Origin: a bacterium
Lineage (GTDB): Bacteria > Patescibacteriota > Saccharimonadia > Saccharimonadales > Saccharimonadaceae
DNA length: 60,453 bases
Reading direction: 5' to 3'
Assembly (NCBI GenBank): GCA_030431855.1
Contig: JAUIII010000003.1
Coordinates: forward strand, 1 to 60,453
The notes below the pieces were generated by a model, which made no database searches, was not told the origin of the DNA, and saw nothing but the letters and a program-made list of their open reading frames with translations. Position numbers and translations under genes: made by a program. How positions within the stretch are numbered: position 1 is the stretch's first letter; each line of letters starts with the position of its first letter. This document shows positions 8,535 through 16,700 of this stretch, in pieces.

Positions 8535-9203
8535 CTATACGTTACCGTCAATGTTGGTATTTAAGCCATCAAGCGCCCATCCGACCAGCTCAGGCTGACG
8601 CATTCTCGCATCCAGGCGGTAATCAATCACAGTGCCCGCGTCTATTAACTCTGTGTACCAACCTGCATCCGTTGCGATAGCTCTTATGAGTTGCATTGAC
8701 TCAGGTAGTTCGGCAGACAGAAATTGGTTCAATATTTTTGGGTCTGTTTCATCAAATTGTACAGACAGCTGAAGTGTACGAATTGTTTCTTCGTCGCACG
8801 TGATTTGGCGTTGAGGGCCATAGCTTGCAGTCACTGCTGGACCATTTTTTCGGTACATGGGCTGAAATAGCGTTTTGTAAATGACATATCCGGCTAGCCC
8901 TTTGCCTCGATGCTCTGGGTGCGTCCATAGGTCTAGTACACTTGATTGAGTGCGGTCACTTTTATCTATAATTCCATATGCAATAGCATCTCCTTGACTG
9001 CCATCAGCTCCCTGTGTTCTGATGGTATGAATCCCACCCAGGCGCATCAACTCTTGTAGAACTTGTTTATCTATTGGAGGCAAACCTCTGGCGTCACGAA
9101 TGTTCGCTATATCTGGAATGTCGTCTAAGTGTTTTGTCAGATGTTCACCGCCGGAATTGTGGGAGGTGTATCCATCTGGGAGCTCAAATTTTGGATAAAT
9201 CAT
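8535..9203 (-). CDS. GNAT-family N-acetyltransferase
   Basis: The 222-aa protein carries the acetyl-CoA binding motif A as LDLWTHPEHRGKGLAGYVI, preceded by a central strand (AIAYGIIDKSD). Regions outside the motif do not match a family I can name, so the substrate is unknown. On the minus strand a TACATT -10-like box lies 7 nt before the ATG, consistent with the leaderless pattern but weaker than most. It is convergent with the HAD gene and is followed upstream by the DDAH-like gene on the same strand with a 46-bp gap. Confidence 0.75.
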   Translation of the reverse strand: MIYPKFELPDGYTSHNSGGEHLTKHLDDIPDIANIRDARGLPPIDKQVLQELMRLGGIHTIRTQGADGSQGDAIAYGIIDKSDRTQSSVLDLWTHPEHRGKGLAGYVIYKTLFQPMYRKNGPAVTASYGPQRQITCDEETIRTLQLSVQFDETDPKILNQFLSAELPESMQLIRAIATDAGWYTELIDAGTVIDYRLDARMRQPELVGWALDGLNTNIDGNV

Positions 9204-9249
9204 TACACCTAATGTAAGGAAAGGCGCTGACTAAGACAAGCATAATCGA

Positions 9250-10119
9250 CTAGGTGAGTGTCAGCGTAGTACAGCGGATGTAGCCACCACCCTTGGCGAG
9301 TTCGCTGATGTGCGGTGTAATAACATCTAGGCCGTGTGCCCTCAGCTGTTTAGTGAATTCTGGTGCATGGGCACTTTTCACCACTTTTTTGCCAGTCGAG
9401 ACGAGATTGCAGGCGAAGGCGCCTTTGGCTTCTTTCTCTGAAACTAAAATCTTATCCACTTCATCGAGTTCTTGTAGAATCTTTCTACTTTCAGGCACAA
9501 ATGCCTCCGGGCAATAGGCAATGAGGCCTTTTTTACCATCCGCTGGAGCTTTCAAGATAGAAAGCGCGAGGTCGATATCGTAGTAAAAGCTATCGAGCCA
9601 GCCCGATGACGCATTGACGACGGGTCGACCGTCGACATCGAGCTGTGGCACGGCCTGAAGCTGAATACGCTTGTAGCCAAGCGTCTCGGCGGCAAATTGC
9701 TGTGCGGCCACATCAGAACGATACGCACTGCCACAAAACAGCAGGTCGCCACATGGCAGAGCGTCGCCTTGGCCGCTAAAGCGCAAGCCGTCACGCACGC
9801 GAACTACCTCGATACCAAGCTTTGTTAGTTCGGCTTCTGCCCAATCTTCCTCTGTTTTTCGTGCATTTGGTAGACTTGCCAGCACTGCTTTTTTACCGCG
9901 CACCAGTGCCCAGTTTGCTGTGTAGACACCATCTTGGCTGGTCGGTGGCGGAGATACTTTCACTACGGTAATACCCGCTTTTTCCAGGGCAGCTTGTATG
10001 TCGGCATGTTCTTGCTTGGCTTTTTCAAGATCGATCGATTCGTCGGCGTAGTAGGGGTTTATCGGTGCGTCATTTGAAAAATAATCAGCACCCGACATCA
10101 GTACGGTGGCGTTGAGCAT
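9250..10119 (-). CDS. dimethylarginine dimethylaminohydrolase/amidinotransferase-like protein
   Basis: The fold family (guanidino-group-modifying enzymes) includes DDAH, arginine deiminase and amidinotransferases. The 289-aa protein starts MLNATVLMSGADYFS, has RVRDGLRFSGQGDALPCG and FCGSAYRSD in the middle and ends GGGYIRCTTLTLT, where the Cys fits the catalytic cysteine. The catalytic His normally seen as H-x-D is not apparent: the corresponding stretch reads SFYYDIDLALSIL, so chemistry may differ. ATG 10119 is separated from the upstream femX stop by one base (TAG-C-ATG), the same spacing as tsaD-tsaC, so the pair is an operon. Reading further upstream would overlap femX and adds non-family sequence. 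Confidence 0.75.
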   Translation of the reverse strand: MLNATVLMSGADYFSNDAPINPYYADESIDLEKAKQEHADIQAALEKAGITVVKVSPPPTSQDGVYTANWALVRGKKAVLASLPNARKTEEDWAEAELTKLGIEVVRVRDGLRFSGQGDALPCGDLLFCGSAYRSDVAAQQFAAETLGYKRIQLQAVPQLDVDGRPVVNASSGWLDSFYYDIDLALSILKAPADGKKGLIAYCPEAFVPESRKILQELDEVDKILVSEKEAKGAFACNLVSTGKKVVKSAHAPEFTKQLRAHGLDVITPHISELAKGGGYIRCTTLTLT

Positions 10120-10120
10120 G

Positions 10121-11146
10121 CTAGTACCATGACTCCTTATGTAGTATAAAATACAACCTACGGACAATTTTCTCGAGGTATTTCGTCCAAAGCTTGGTCT
10201 GCAACTGGCGTATAGGAACTTCGTAGGTGCCCACGTACTCGGTGACGGTTTTATTAAAGCTAGTCTTGAATCGTCCCATGCCATAGAAGGGGTGGTCTGG
10301 GTTTTTAATTTCGGCAATAGGTGGGCAACCCGCCAAGTCGTGCTCTTTCGAGCCTTTTTCTTTCGCCCACTGAATCACATGCCATTGCAGCAGGTGGCTC
10401 GCGCCGTAAGCAGTACGTTCGCGAACACTGGCGCCATCTTTGTACATGCTTTTTTCACCTTGTACCATGGCGTATGCTCCCGCTACGGGCTTGCCTTCGA
10501 AATAAGCAAAGAACAGCTGACCATTCTCGCCATATCTGTTGTAAAAATCTCTATAATACTGAGGAGAACGTATGACAAAGCCAGCGCCTGCAGAAGTTTC
10601 CTGGAAGAGTTCAAACATTGTTTGGCAGTTCTCGTCAGTGCTATCGACTGCCTTTACCGTCACGCCATCTCGTTCGGCGCGCCGAATGGCATGACGCCCC
10701 TTCTGATTCAGATTTTTCATAATGTCTTCAAGACTAGGCGACAGGTCGACGAGCACGGTCGCATAGTTGTATTGGATCGGTCGAGTCTTTATAAGCCCGA
10801 GACTACTCATATCTGTCGTGTGGTCGAGCTCGGGTTCGATTTTTATAGTAAACACCCCATGTTTTTTAGCGAATGGGCGTAGGTTGTCTAGTAATTTTTG
10901 CAAATCTTTTACAGAAGTTGTGCTAGGGCCTTTCGGGCAATACCAAACTTTACCCATCAGTGGAACTTGTTTTTCCATGAAGGCCATCGCGCGGTTGCCA
11001 ATGAATACATACCGAGTTTTCCAGCCGCTTTTTTGTTTGATCTCCATGAACTCACGACCTTGCAAAATATTTCCGCCGTCTGGATTGGCGTTGATGTAGT
11101 CGTTCCAGTTTTCAATCTCTTCTGGCGTAGCAAAGCGTGCGGTCAT
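10121..11146 (-). CDS. FemAB/FemX-like aminoacyltransferase
   Basis: This 341-aa protein is the second FemX paralogue of the window. Landmarks are WYCPKGPS (first lobe), the KNLNQKGRHAIRRAERDG segment (tRNA-contact and second-lobe entry in the family), FFAYFEGKPVAGAYAMVQG, and HDLAGCPPIAE followed by GMGRFKTSFN. It would transfer an amino acid from aminoacyl-tRNA to a peptidoglycan precursor. TACAAT lies 8 nt before the ATG on the minus strand (leaderless). It is the first gene of an operon with the DDAH-like gene, and is divergent from groES. Identity with the first FemX (2776-3762) is low, so it is not a recent duplicate. Confidence 0.88.
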   Translation of the reverse strand: MTARFATPEEIENWNDYINANPDGGNILQGREFMEIKQKSGWKTRYVFIGNRAMAFMEKQVPLMGKVWYCPKGPSTTSVKDLQKLLDNLRPFAKKHGVFTIKIEPELDHTTDMSSLGLIKTRPIQYNYATVLVDLSPSLEDIMKNLNQKGRHAIRRAERDGVTVKAVDSTDENCQTMFELFQETSAGAGFVIRSPQYYRDFYNRYGENGQLFFAYFEGKPVAGAYAMVQGEKSMYKDGASVRERTAYGASHLLQWHVIQWAKEKGSKEHDLAGCPPIAEIKNPDHPFYGMGRFKTSFNKTVTEYVGTYEVPIRQLQTKLWTKYLEKIVRRLYFILHKESWY

Positions 11147-11187
11147 TACGCTCTATTGTACCGTGAAATGTATCGCGCGAGAATGTA

Positions 11188-11214
11188 TTAGCACTCACGC
11201 TTGACGAGTGCCAA
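11188..11214. promoter_or_regulatory. CIRCE operator (HrcA binding site)
   Basis: TTAGCACTC, 9 nt, GAGTGCCAA: the consensus inverted repeat TTAGCACTC-N9-GAGTGCTAA with one mismatch. It overlaps the groES -35 box, so a HrcA-type repressor would block transcription of the chaperonin genes until heat shock. hrcA itself is not in the window. Confidence 0.93.
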
Positions 11215-11230
11215 TTTGATTCGCTACAAT
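11201..11230 (+). promoter_or_regulatory. groES promoter
   Basis: TTGACG (11201-11206), an 18-bp spacer and TACAAT (11225-11230). The -35 box lies inside the CIRCE operator. Confidence 0.85.
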
Positions 11231-11266
11231 GGGTATATTCGAACAAATAATTTTGGAGGAAATGAT

Positions 11267-11530
11267 ATGAGTTCACCTATCAAACCTCTTGGCGACCGCG
11301 TGGTAGCGGTGCGAGAGGAAGCCGCGAACAAGACTTCAAGTGGCTTGTATTTACCAGATAACGCCAAGGAGAAGCCTGTGCTAGCGAAAATCGTAGCTAC
11401 CGGTAAAGACGTGAAAAACGTGAAAAATGGCGACAAGATTCTGTACAAAGAATACTCAACCACCGAGATAAAAATCGACGGTACTGAGTATTTGATTGTA
11501 AAAGAAGAAGATATTTTAGGCACCGTATAA
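11267..11530 (+). CDS. groES: co-chaperonin GroES (Hsp10)
   Basis: GroES caps the GroEL folding chamber in the cytoplasm. The 87-aa protein starts MSSPIKPLGDRVVA and contains the mobile-loop region EEAANKTSSGLYLPDNAKEKP and the GDKILYKEYSTTEIK core; length is slightly below the usual 94-97 aa. The start at ATG 11267 is fixed by the Shine-Dalgarno GGAGG (11255-11259); the frame is open for 22 codons upstream but those include the promoter. Expression should be under HrcA/CIRCE control. groEL follows after an unusually long 280-nt structured spacer. Confidence 0.96.
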   Translation: MSSPIKPLGDRVVAVREEAANKTSSGLYLPDNAKEKPVLAKIVATGKDVKNVKNGDKILYKEYSTTEIKIDGTEYLIVKEEDILGTV

Positions 11531-11545
11531 CTGTAATTTAACAAA

Positions 11546-11667
11546 CCGACAACTCACCGTACGTTTCTTTCAACAGGGCGTTACGCGCAGGTTTTCGCCT
11601 ACTTTTAGGGAAAATCTGGCTGCACTACGCTTTTACCCTATTGAAAGAAAGTCCGAAGATTTGTCGG
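11546..11667 (+). ncRNA. long imperfect hairpin in the groES-groEL spacer
   Basis: Paired arms, from outside in: CCGACAA 11546-11552 with TTGTCGG 11661-11667; a 15-nt arm 11564-11578 with 11636-11650 (one mismatch); GCGT with ACGC 11627-11630; CAGGTTTTC 11588-11596 with GAAAATCTG 11610-11618; CCTA 11598-11601 with TAGG 11606-11609 around a 4-nt loop. The whole 122-nt stretch folds on itself. It lies in the likely polycistronic transcript. Its function (processing site, stability element, temperature-responsive structure or partial terminator) is unknown. No open frame in it looks genuine. Confidence 0.6.
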
Positions 11668-11755
11668 CAGCGTAATAACGAAAGAAAGGAGAGCTTTGCT
11701 TTACGAAAGGAAAAAGAGCAGCCCGCGTGGCGGATTCACTCCGGCACACGGCGCG

Positions 11756-11782
11756 ATGAGAAAAAACGTAGTTTTGTCTCAT
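11756..11782 (+). promoter_or_regulatory. hairpin just upstream of groEL
   Basis: Two 12-nt arms (11756-11767 and 11771-11782, one mismatch) around the loop GTA, ending 28 nt before the groEL ATG. groEL has only a weak GGA as Shine-Dalgarno, so this structure may matter for translation. The rest of the spacer between 11668 and 11755 is purine-rich without a recognisable feature. Confidence 0.5.
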
Positions 11783-11810
11783 TAGTGAAGCGAAGCGAAA
11801 CGGAAATACC

Positions 11811-13493
11811 ATGGCAAAGAAAGTATTTTATGACGAAGATGCACGAAGCCGGATTTTAGGTGGTGCGCAGGCGCTGTACGACGCTGTAAAGGTAACGTAC
11901 GGGCCAAAAGGCCGCAATGTAGTGATAGCGAAAGGCTACGGTGGCCCAACGGTGACGCACGATGGTGTGACTGTAGCAGAAGCGGTAGAGCTGCCAGAGG
12001 ACGACGATGAGACACTTGGCTACAAAGTTGGCGCCGAGCTGATAAAACAAGCTGCTAGCAAGCTAAACAAAGTTGCTGGTGACGGTACCACTACCGTAAC
12101 CGTGCTCACCTATAACATCTTGAAAGAAGCCAACCGACTGATTGCCGCTGGTCATAACCCGATGGAGCTGAAAAAGGGCATCGAAGCTGCCGGTAAAGAA
12201 GTGGTAAAGGCAATTGATGGCCTATCTGAGAGCATAGAAGGCAAGAAAGAGCGAGTGGCAGAAGTAGCGACAATCTCTGCTGGTGATAGCGGTATCGGTA
12301 AACTGATTGCTGATGTAATGGAAAAGGTCGGTAAAGACGGCGTGATTACTGTAGAAGCCGGCCAAGGCCTCGAGATGGAGAGTGAAGTGGTCGAAGGCTT
12401 TAGCCTAGATAAAGGCTGGGCGAGTCCATTCTTTGTAACAGATACTAATCGCCAGGAAGCCGTGTACGAAAAGCCATCTATCGTCATCACCGATAAAAAG
12501 ATATCGAGTGCTGCCGAGCTGCTGCCACTGATCGAAAAGCTTGCCCAGGCTGGCCGCAAGGACATCGTGCTGGTAGCAGATGAAGTAGAAGGCGAAGCTC
12601 TGAGCATTTTGGTACTAAACAAGCTAAAGGGCGTGCTAAACACCGTCGTGGTAAAGGCGCCAAGCTTTGGTGACCGTCGCAAAGACATCATGGCCGATAT
12701 GGCTGTCCTGACCGGTGCTGAGGTAATCTCAGACGACCGTGGTATGACATTTGAAAACGTTGGCCTAGAAGTAGTGGGAACCGCACGTAAAGTAATCGTG
12801 GGCAGAGATGACACCACGATTATCGAAGGTGCGGGCAAAGACGCTGACCTAAAGGCACGTATCAAGCAAATCTACGGTATGGCAGAAAACGCCAACAGCG
12901 AATATGACAAAGAACAGCTGGAAAAACGTGCTGCAGCACTCTCAGGCAAAGTTGCTGTCATCAAGGTAGGTGGTGCTACTGAAACCGAAATCGATGAAAA
13001 GAAATTCCGTGTAGACGACGCCGTGGCAGCCACCAAAGCTGCACTTGCCGAAGGAATCGTTGCTGGTGGTGGCGTAACACTCTTAAACATAGCGGGCGAT
13101 TTGATTGGTGCGAAATTATCAGGAAAATCCGAAGAAGCACTTGCATCCCTTCAATCGAACAGGCAGATTACTGATAATCCTGGCTATGACATAGTTATTC
13201 GTGCGCTACATGAACCATTCAATACATTGCTAGTTAATGCCGGGCTAAATCCTGCTGGATACTACCTACAACTTGGAGGTAAGTACGGAAAGGGTGTAGA
13301 TGTTAATACCGGTAAGGTCGGTGATATGAAGAAAATGGGAGTTATTGACCCAACTCGTGTCACAAAAGAAGCCGTGCAAAACGCGGTATCCATCGCTAGC
13401 ACCGCAGCCACGATGGGCGCACTAGTAGTAGACGTGCCAGAACCAGAAGCACCTGCAGCCCCTATGGGTGGCGGTATGCCTGGCATGATGTAA
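11811..13493 (+). CDS. groEL: chaperonin GroEL (Hsp60)
   Basis: GroEL is the ATP-driven folding chamber. The 560-aa protein has the full equatorial, intermediate and apical domains: VTYGPKGRNV, HDGVTVA, the ATP motif GDGTTT, GIVAGGGVTLL, and the flexible C-terminal tail GGGMPGMM. ATG 11811 (MAKKVFYDEDARSRIL) is the family start. Length is a little above the usual 540-550 aa because of an insertion after the GGGV motif. The stretch coding that region (about 13085-13350) is lighter in GC and uses different codons from the rest of the gene. It ends 2 bp from the end of a convergent gene, and no terminator is visible. Confidence 0.98.
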   Translation: MAKKVFYDEDARSRILGGAQALYDAVKVTYGPKGRNVVIAKGYGGPTVTHDGVTVAEAVELPEDDDETLGYKVGAELIKQAASKLNKVAGDGTTTVTVLTYNILKEANRLIAAGHNPMELKKGIEAAGKEVVKAIDGLSESIEGKKERVAEVATISAGDSGIGKLIADVMEKVGKDGVITVEAGQGLEMESEVVEGFSLDKGWASPFFVTDTNRQEAVYEKPSIVITDKKISSAAELLPLIEKLAQAGRKDIVLVADEVEGEALSILVLNKLKGVLNTVVVKAPSFGDRRKDIMADMAVLTGAEVISDDRGMTFENVGLEVVGTARKVIVGRDDTTIIEGAGKDADLKARIKQIYGMAENANSEYDKEQLEKRAAALSGKVAVIKVGGATETEIDEKKFRVDDAVAATKAALAEGIVAGGGVTLLNIAGDLIGAKLSGKSEEALASLQSNRQITDNPGYDIVIRALHEPFNTLLVNAGLNPAGYYLQLGGKYGKGVDVNTGKVGDMKKMGVIDPTRVTKEAVQNAVSIASTAATMGALVVDVPEPEAPAAPMGGGMPGMM

Positions 13494-13495
13494 GG

Positions 13496-14692
13496 CTAAT
13501 TGGTCTTCGAGAACTGTTGGCGTAGCTTACTAAAGGCTGCGCCAACTTTTTCTGCGCCACTACCTACACCGCGCACTACAGCGCTATCCGCTGCTTGCAA
13601 GGTTTCGCTATGTTTCACGGCAAGTACCGAGCCAGCACCGAGCACGGCGGACTCGACATTGATACCAAGTAGATCAAGTTTGTGTCCGTCGTAGCCAACC
13701 AAGTCCATTAGACCGCGGAAGCCGTATGATGCAATCAGCATGTAGACTAAATCAAGGGCGATTTCTTCGGTGGCATCTTCATCGGTCGGATCAATGTTCA
13801 AGATAAATGCGGCAGCCTTTTTGCCCACTTCACCTGCTGAGCTTGCAACCAATTTTAGTTTTTCAGGAGCATTCTCAACATATTCGTGCTTCGCTGCAGT
13901 TGCAGCCATATCGGTAAGGGCTAGTGTGGCAAAAATGGTAGCTCCGGCAACACCAACACTCATTGCTACCTCTGCTGTATTGAAGCCACGTGCCTTCATA
14001 GTGGTGTAGGTGCCCGCGCCAGACGCAGCCGCGTCGTACGAAACGCCCCATATCGCTCCCGGGACTAGCGCGAGCTTGAGTAACCTCTCTGCTTTAACTT
14101 TGTCTATCAAGTTTTCAAGCTCATCAGATTCATCACCATCTTCGCCAGACAATTCCTTCATGACGAACCCTAGCGCTACAGTAGCGCCTGCAGCCGTGAT
14201 AGTTTTGTTCAACGCCGCCTGGTCTTCGCCAAGTGATTCAACAAACTCTGGCCCTAATGTAGAAAGTGACATGAAGAAAACATGAGCGATAGTCATCGCT
14301 GCATTCAAGCGAACTCTGTCTTTTTTCTCTAGGCTAGGGTAAAGCGCAAGATACAAAAAAGCAGCATCAACCGCTAGGCTAATACCCTTACCAACACTAC
14401 TTGAGAGAAAATCACGTAAACTACCGCCATTTGCCAGGTAGCCATCAATATCTTGCTGAGCACCGTCTATACGAGATTCAAGCTCAGTGACGCTTGTACT
14501 TTGCAGTTTTTCGGCATATTCCGAGGCTAATTCGTGATCGGGATCGCCAACGCTTTCTTCCGCTTCGTATGAAGCCACAGTAGGGGTGCGCGCTTCAACG
14601 ACAGAGGGGAATGCCATCACGGCGCCAGTGCCCAGTACCCCACCAAGAAGTGCTCGGCGAGACACGCGCGTCGGGTCGGTATCATTAAACAT
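13496..14692 (-). CDS. membrane-associated protein with Tat-like signal (unknown function)
   Basis: I do not recognise this 398-aa protein. The N-terminus is polar, then SRRALLGG followed by a hydrophobic stretch (VLGTGAVMAFPSVVEA) resembling a twin-arginine signal with an A-x-A-like cleavage site. Several further hydrophobic or small-residue helices follow (around ISLAVDAAFLYLALYP, ITAAGATVALGFVM, VAMSVGVAGATIFATLALT, LDLVYMLIASYGF), separated by acidic segments. It could be a polytopic membrane protein or an exported helical protein. No tat genes are in the window. TAGTAT lies 6 nt before the ATG on the minus strand (leaderless). Confidence 0.7.
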   Translation of the reverse strand: MFNDTDPTRVSRRALLGGVLGTGAVMAFPSVVEARTPTVASYEAEESVGDPDHELASEYAEKLQSTSVTELESRIDGAQQDIDGYLANGGSLRDFLSSSVGKGISLAVDAAFLYLALYPSLEKKDRVRLNAAMTIAHVFFMSLSTLGPEFVESLGEDQAALNKTITAAGATVALGFVMKELSGEDGDESDELENLIDKVKAERLLKLALVPGAIWGVSYDAAASGAGTYTTMKARGFNTAEVAMSVGVAGATIFATLALTDMAATAAKHEYVENAPEKLKLVASSAGEVGKKAAAFILNIDPTDEDATEEIALDLVYMLIASYGFRGLMDLVGYDGHKLDLLGINVESAVLGAGSVLAVKHSETLQAADSAVVRGVGSGAEKVGAAFSKLRQQFSKTN

Positions 14693-14770
14693 ACAGTAAT
14701 ACTAGCAAAACAGGGGTGAAAGCCAAAGCACAAGCAAAAACAAAAAATAGAAACGACCCCGGTGAATATA

Positions 14771-14799
14771 TTGACAAAACACTAGCATTATGCTATCAT
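14771..14799 (+). promoter_or_regulatory. consensus promoter setting a leaderless GTG start
   Basis: TTGACA (14771-14776), a 17-bp spacer and TATCAT (14794-14799); GTG 14806 follows after 6 nt. This decides the start of the downstream gene, whose frame is open for a further 30 codons upstream across the promoter. Confidence 0.8.
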
Positions 14800-14805
14800 G
14801 TAAAG

Positions 14806-16032
14806 GTGAAAGATAGAGATATTCCACCACTCTCTGATTCTCCTACGCCACCTGACATGGCTGAATTTGAAACTACCGAGCACTGGCAAGAGCTGCTTGG
14901 TACCTACGATGACTTGCTGAGTACCGAACCGGAAGTGCTCCATTTGCCTGCACGAACCTACCCACCAAGTGACAAGACGGTTGATGTTGTCGTTGCCCCG
15001 AGAGTTCAGTTTATTTCTAGTGGTAATGTAGAGATTGTGCCGATGAGTGAGCTAATGGGTACGGTGCGCGACGAAGACTCTAAACAGATTGGCTCAACGT
15101 ATGAAATTCTGCAGAAACTTATTCATGAAGCTGGAAGCTACGATGAGTTGACAATGGTAGCTGAGCGCTTGGCAGATCCTCGCTTTACAGAACGGCGTGC
15201 ACAAGAGTTTAATGACCAACGATTTTTATATCGATTTGCTTCTCCTGACGTGCATTTACAGCCAACCACCAACAGTAAAGACTTGGTAAAGGGCGCTCTC
15301 TCCTACTTGAAGCGGTCATTTTACACAGCAGCCATCCATATATTTGAGCAGCAACATGAGACAGACGCTGTTATGGCAGACACCCAGCTAGTAGGTTTTA
15401 TACAGACAGTAGATAAGATAAATCCAAGCATTGTGTTAGGACTGGAGACGGCGTGTCGTACGATGATCGTCTCAGAGAAAGAAGACGAAACAGTGCTTGC
15501 GCTTACACTGTTGGAGACGCTTGAACGCGGTGACTTAGCGACAAGGGCTATCGACAAACATCCTGTCTTTTCCTCGGCAAGCGTAGTCGTATCAGATACG
15601 CGAGTGGCTGCGATATTACAGGCTAAATTGGCACGTGAACAAGCGACAGCAGGTAGTACAAAGCACGAGAAGGCATATCGCGACGAGGCACGCTACATTG
15701 TGCAGCTGCTTCTTCAGAAGATGGCACAAGATCCAGATAGACACCGCGAAAATGTGAACGCAATCCGCCAGAGGGTATTTCCAGATGTGCGACGTCGTGA
15801 TTCGATGAGCCGTTCAAATCTTCTTCAGCTCGCCACCGGAGTTTCTACAAAACTTGATGGCGACAGCGCCGAGGTATTTCGCGACGAACAAAGTGGCGTG
15901 GTAGAACATTCTCTTAGGTGCGTGCTGCGCCTTACGCGCTCTACTGACAAAGAAATCGCCGCCCAGCAGGAGCTGGACGACGAATTGTATTGTCAGGTAA
16001 TTGGTATGTTGCTTGAACAGCGTGCCGCGTAA
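14806..16032 (+). CDS. conserved-looking soluble protein, unknown function
   Basis: The 408-aa protein is mostly alpha-helical and charged, with no signal peptide or membrane segment and no motif I recognise. The N-terminal ~60 residues are acidic and Pro-rich (PPLSDSPTPPDMAEFE). Helical segments such as LVGFIQTVDKINPSIVLGLE and ETVLALTLLETLERGDLA might be repeats of an ARM/HEAT-like type, but this is only an impression. The start is GTG 14806 because a consensus promoter sits 6 nt upstream; the in-frame ATG 14716 lies upstream of that promoter. It is divergent from the Tat-like gene and ends 1 bp from the convergent Pro-rich gene. Confidence 0.7.
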   Translation: MKDRDIPPLSDSPTPPDMAEFETTEHWQELLGTYDDLLSTEPEVLHLPARTYPPSDKTVDVVVAPRVQFISSGNVEIVPMSELMGTVRDEDSKQIGSTYEILQKLIHEAGSYDELTMVAERLADPRFTERRAQEFNDQRFLYRFASPDVHLQPTTNSKDLVKGALSYLKRSFYTAAIHIFEQQHETDAVMADTQLVGFIQTVDKINPSIVLGLETACRTMIVSEKEDETVLALTLLETLERGDLATRAIDKHPVFSSASVVVSDTRVAAILQAKLAREQATAGSTKHEKAYRDEARYIVQLLLQKMAQDPDRHRENVNAIRQRVFPDVRRRDSMSRSNLLQLATGVSTKLDGDSAEVFRDEQSGVVEHSLRCVLRLTRSTDKEIAAQQELDDELYCQVIGMLLEQRAA

Positions 16033-16033
16033 A

Positions 16034-16588
16034 CTACTGCTGGTTCTGACTAAGAAAATCAATTTCCTTGATGATGTCTAGCAGTGCCTGAGCACGGCGG
16101 GCTTCATCGCCAATTGCCTTTGCTGCTTCGTGCGCAGGAGCGATGAGCTCTTTATCATCTGTACTACGTAGGAGTAGTAGGTAGGTATCAAACTTTTCTT
16201 CTGGGTTAACATCTAGTTTGTCTACCAGTGGTCGAAGCTCGCCAAGAGCTTCTTTTTTAATGCTGTCGAGTTCGCCAGATGGAGCTGGGGTGCTCGAGTC
16301 GTCACTTGATAGCTCTGGCATTGATAAAGACGGAGTTGATTCTTCAACTGGTTCGGGCAGAGTTGGCTCTGGCATAGCACTGGGAGTTGGCATTGCTGAC
16401 GAATCATCAGATGAGCTCGGCTTGGCTGCTGGAGCAGCCGAAGGCAACACAGCGCCAGGAATAACAGGAGTAGGAACGACTGCTGGCTCTTCGCTCGCAG
16501 CGGCTTCGTTTTCTTGACTCACGCCAGCAAGCACCTTTGCCAGTTCTTGGTCGTCGCTAATTGGCTGAATAGTTGTATCGTTTGGCAT
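16034..16588 (-). CDS. Pro/Ser-rich linker protein with C-terminal helical domain (unknown)
   Basis: The 184-aa protein begins with about 30 helical residues, continues with about 80 residues of low-complexity Pro/Ser/Ala/Glu sequence containing PTP, PEP and SSDDSS runs, and ends in a 70-residue helical domain (LGELRPLVDKLDVNPEEKF onwards). There is no signal peptide or membrane segment. Start ATG 16588 (MPNDTT) follows a GAGGTG Shine-Dalgarno, so this is a leadered gene. Function is unknown; the layout suggests a tethering or adaptor protein. Confidence 0.7.
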   Translation of the reverse strand: MPNDTTIQPISDDQELAKVLAGVSQENEAAASEEPAVVPTPVIPGAVLPSAAPAAKPSSSDDSSAMPTPSAMPEPTLPEPVEESTPSLSMPELSSDDSSTPAPSGELDSIKKEALGELRPLVDKLDVNPEEKFDTYLLLLRSTDDKELIAPAHEAAKAIGDEARRAQALLDIIKEIDFLSQNQQ

Positions 16589-16654
16589 GCCCACCTCTAG
16601 TTGTTGATTATTCTTACGCTTAGAAATACTGTATCATAAAGCAAACGAGTGAGT

Positions 16655-16682
16655 AAAGAGAACTTGCTCGCATGTTCTCTTT
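16655..16682. repeat. inverted repeat in a divergent promoter region
   Basis: AAAGAGAAC (16655-16663) and GTTCTCTTT (16674-16682) are perfect 9-bp arms around 10 nt. It lies between two divergent genes, so it is more likely an operator or 5' RNA structure than a terminator. Confidence 0.55.
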
Positions 16683-16700
16683 CGAGCCGTGCAGCTTTAT

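Noticed and set aside
10120-10317. N-terminal extension of the DDAH-like protein by 66 codons
   Set aside because: It would lie inside the femX coding sequence, does not resemble the family, and ATG 10119 has the same 1-nt spacing as tsaD-tsaC.
11641-11859. Open frame across the groES-groEL spacer
   Set aside because: Its composition is that of the structured spacer (Arg/Lys/Glu-rich by chance) and it runs into groEL in another frame.
14716-14805. ATG 14716 as the start of the 14806-16032 gene
   Set aside because: The 30 extra codons run across a consensus TTGACA-17-TATCAT promoter, and GTG 14806 is at the leaderless distance.
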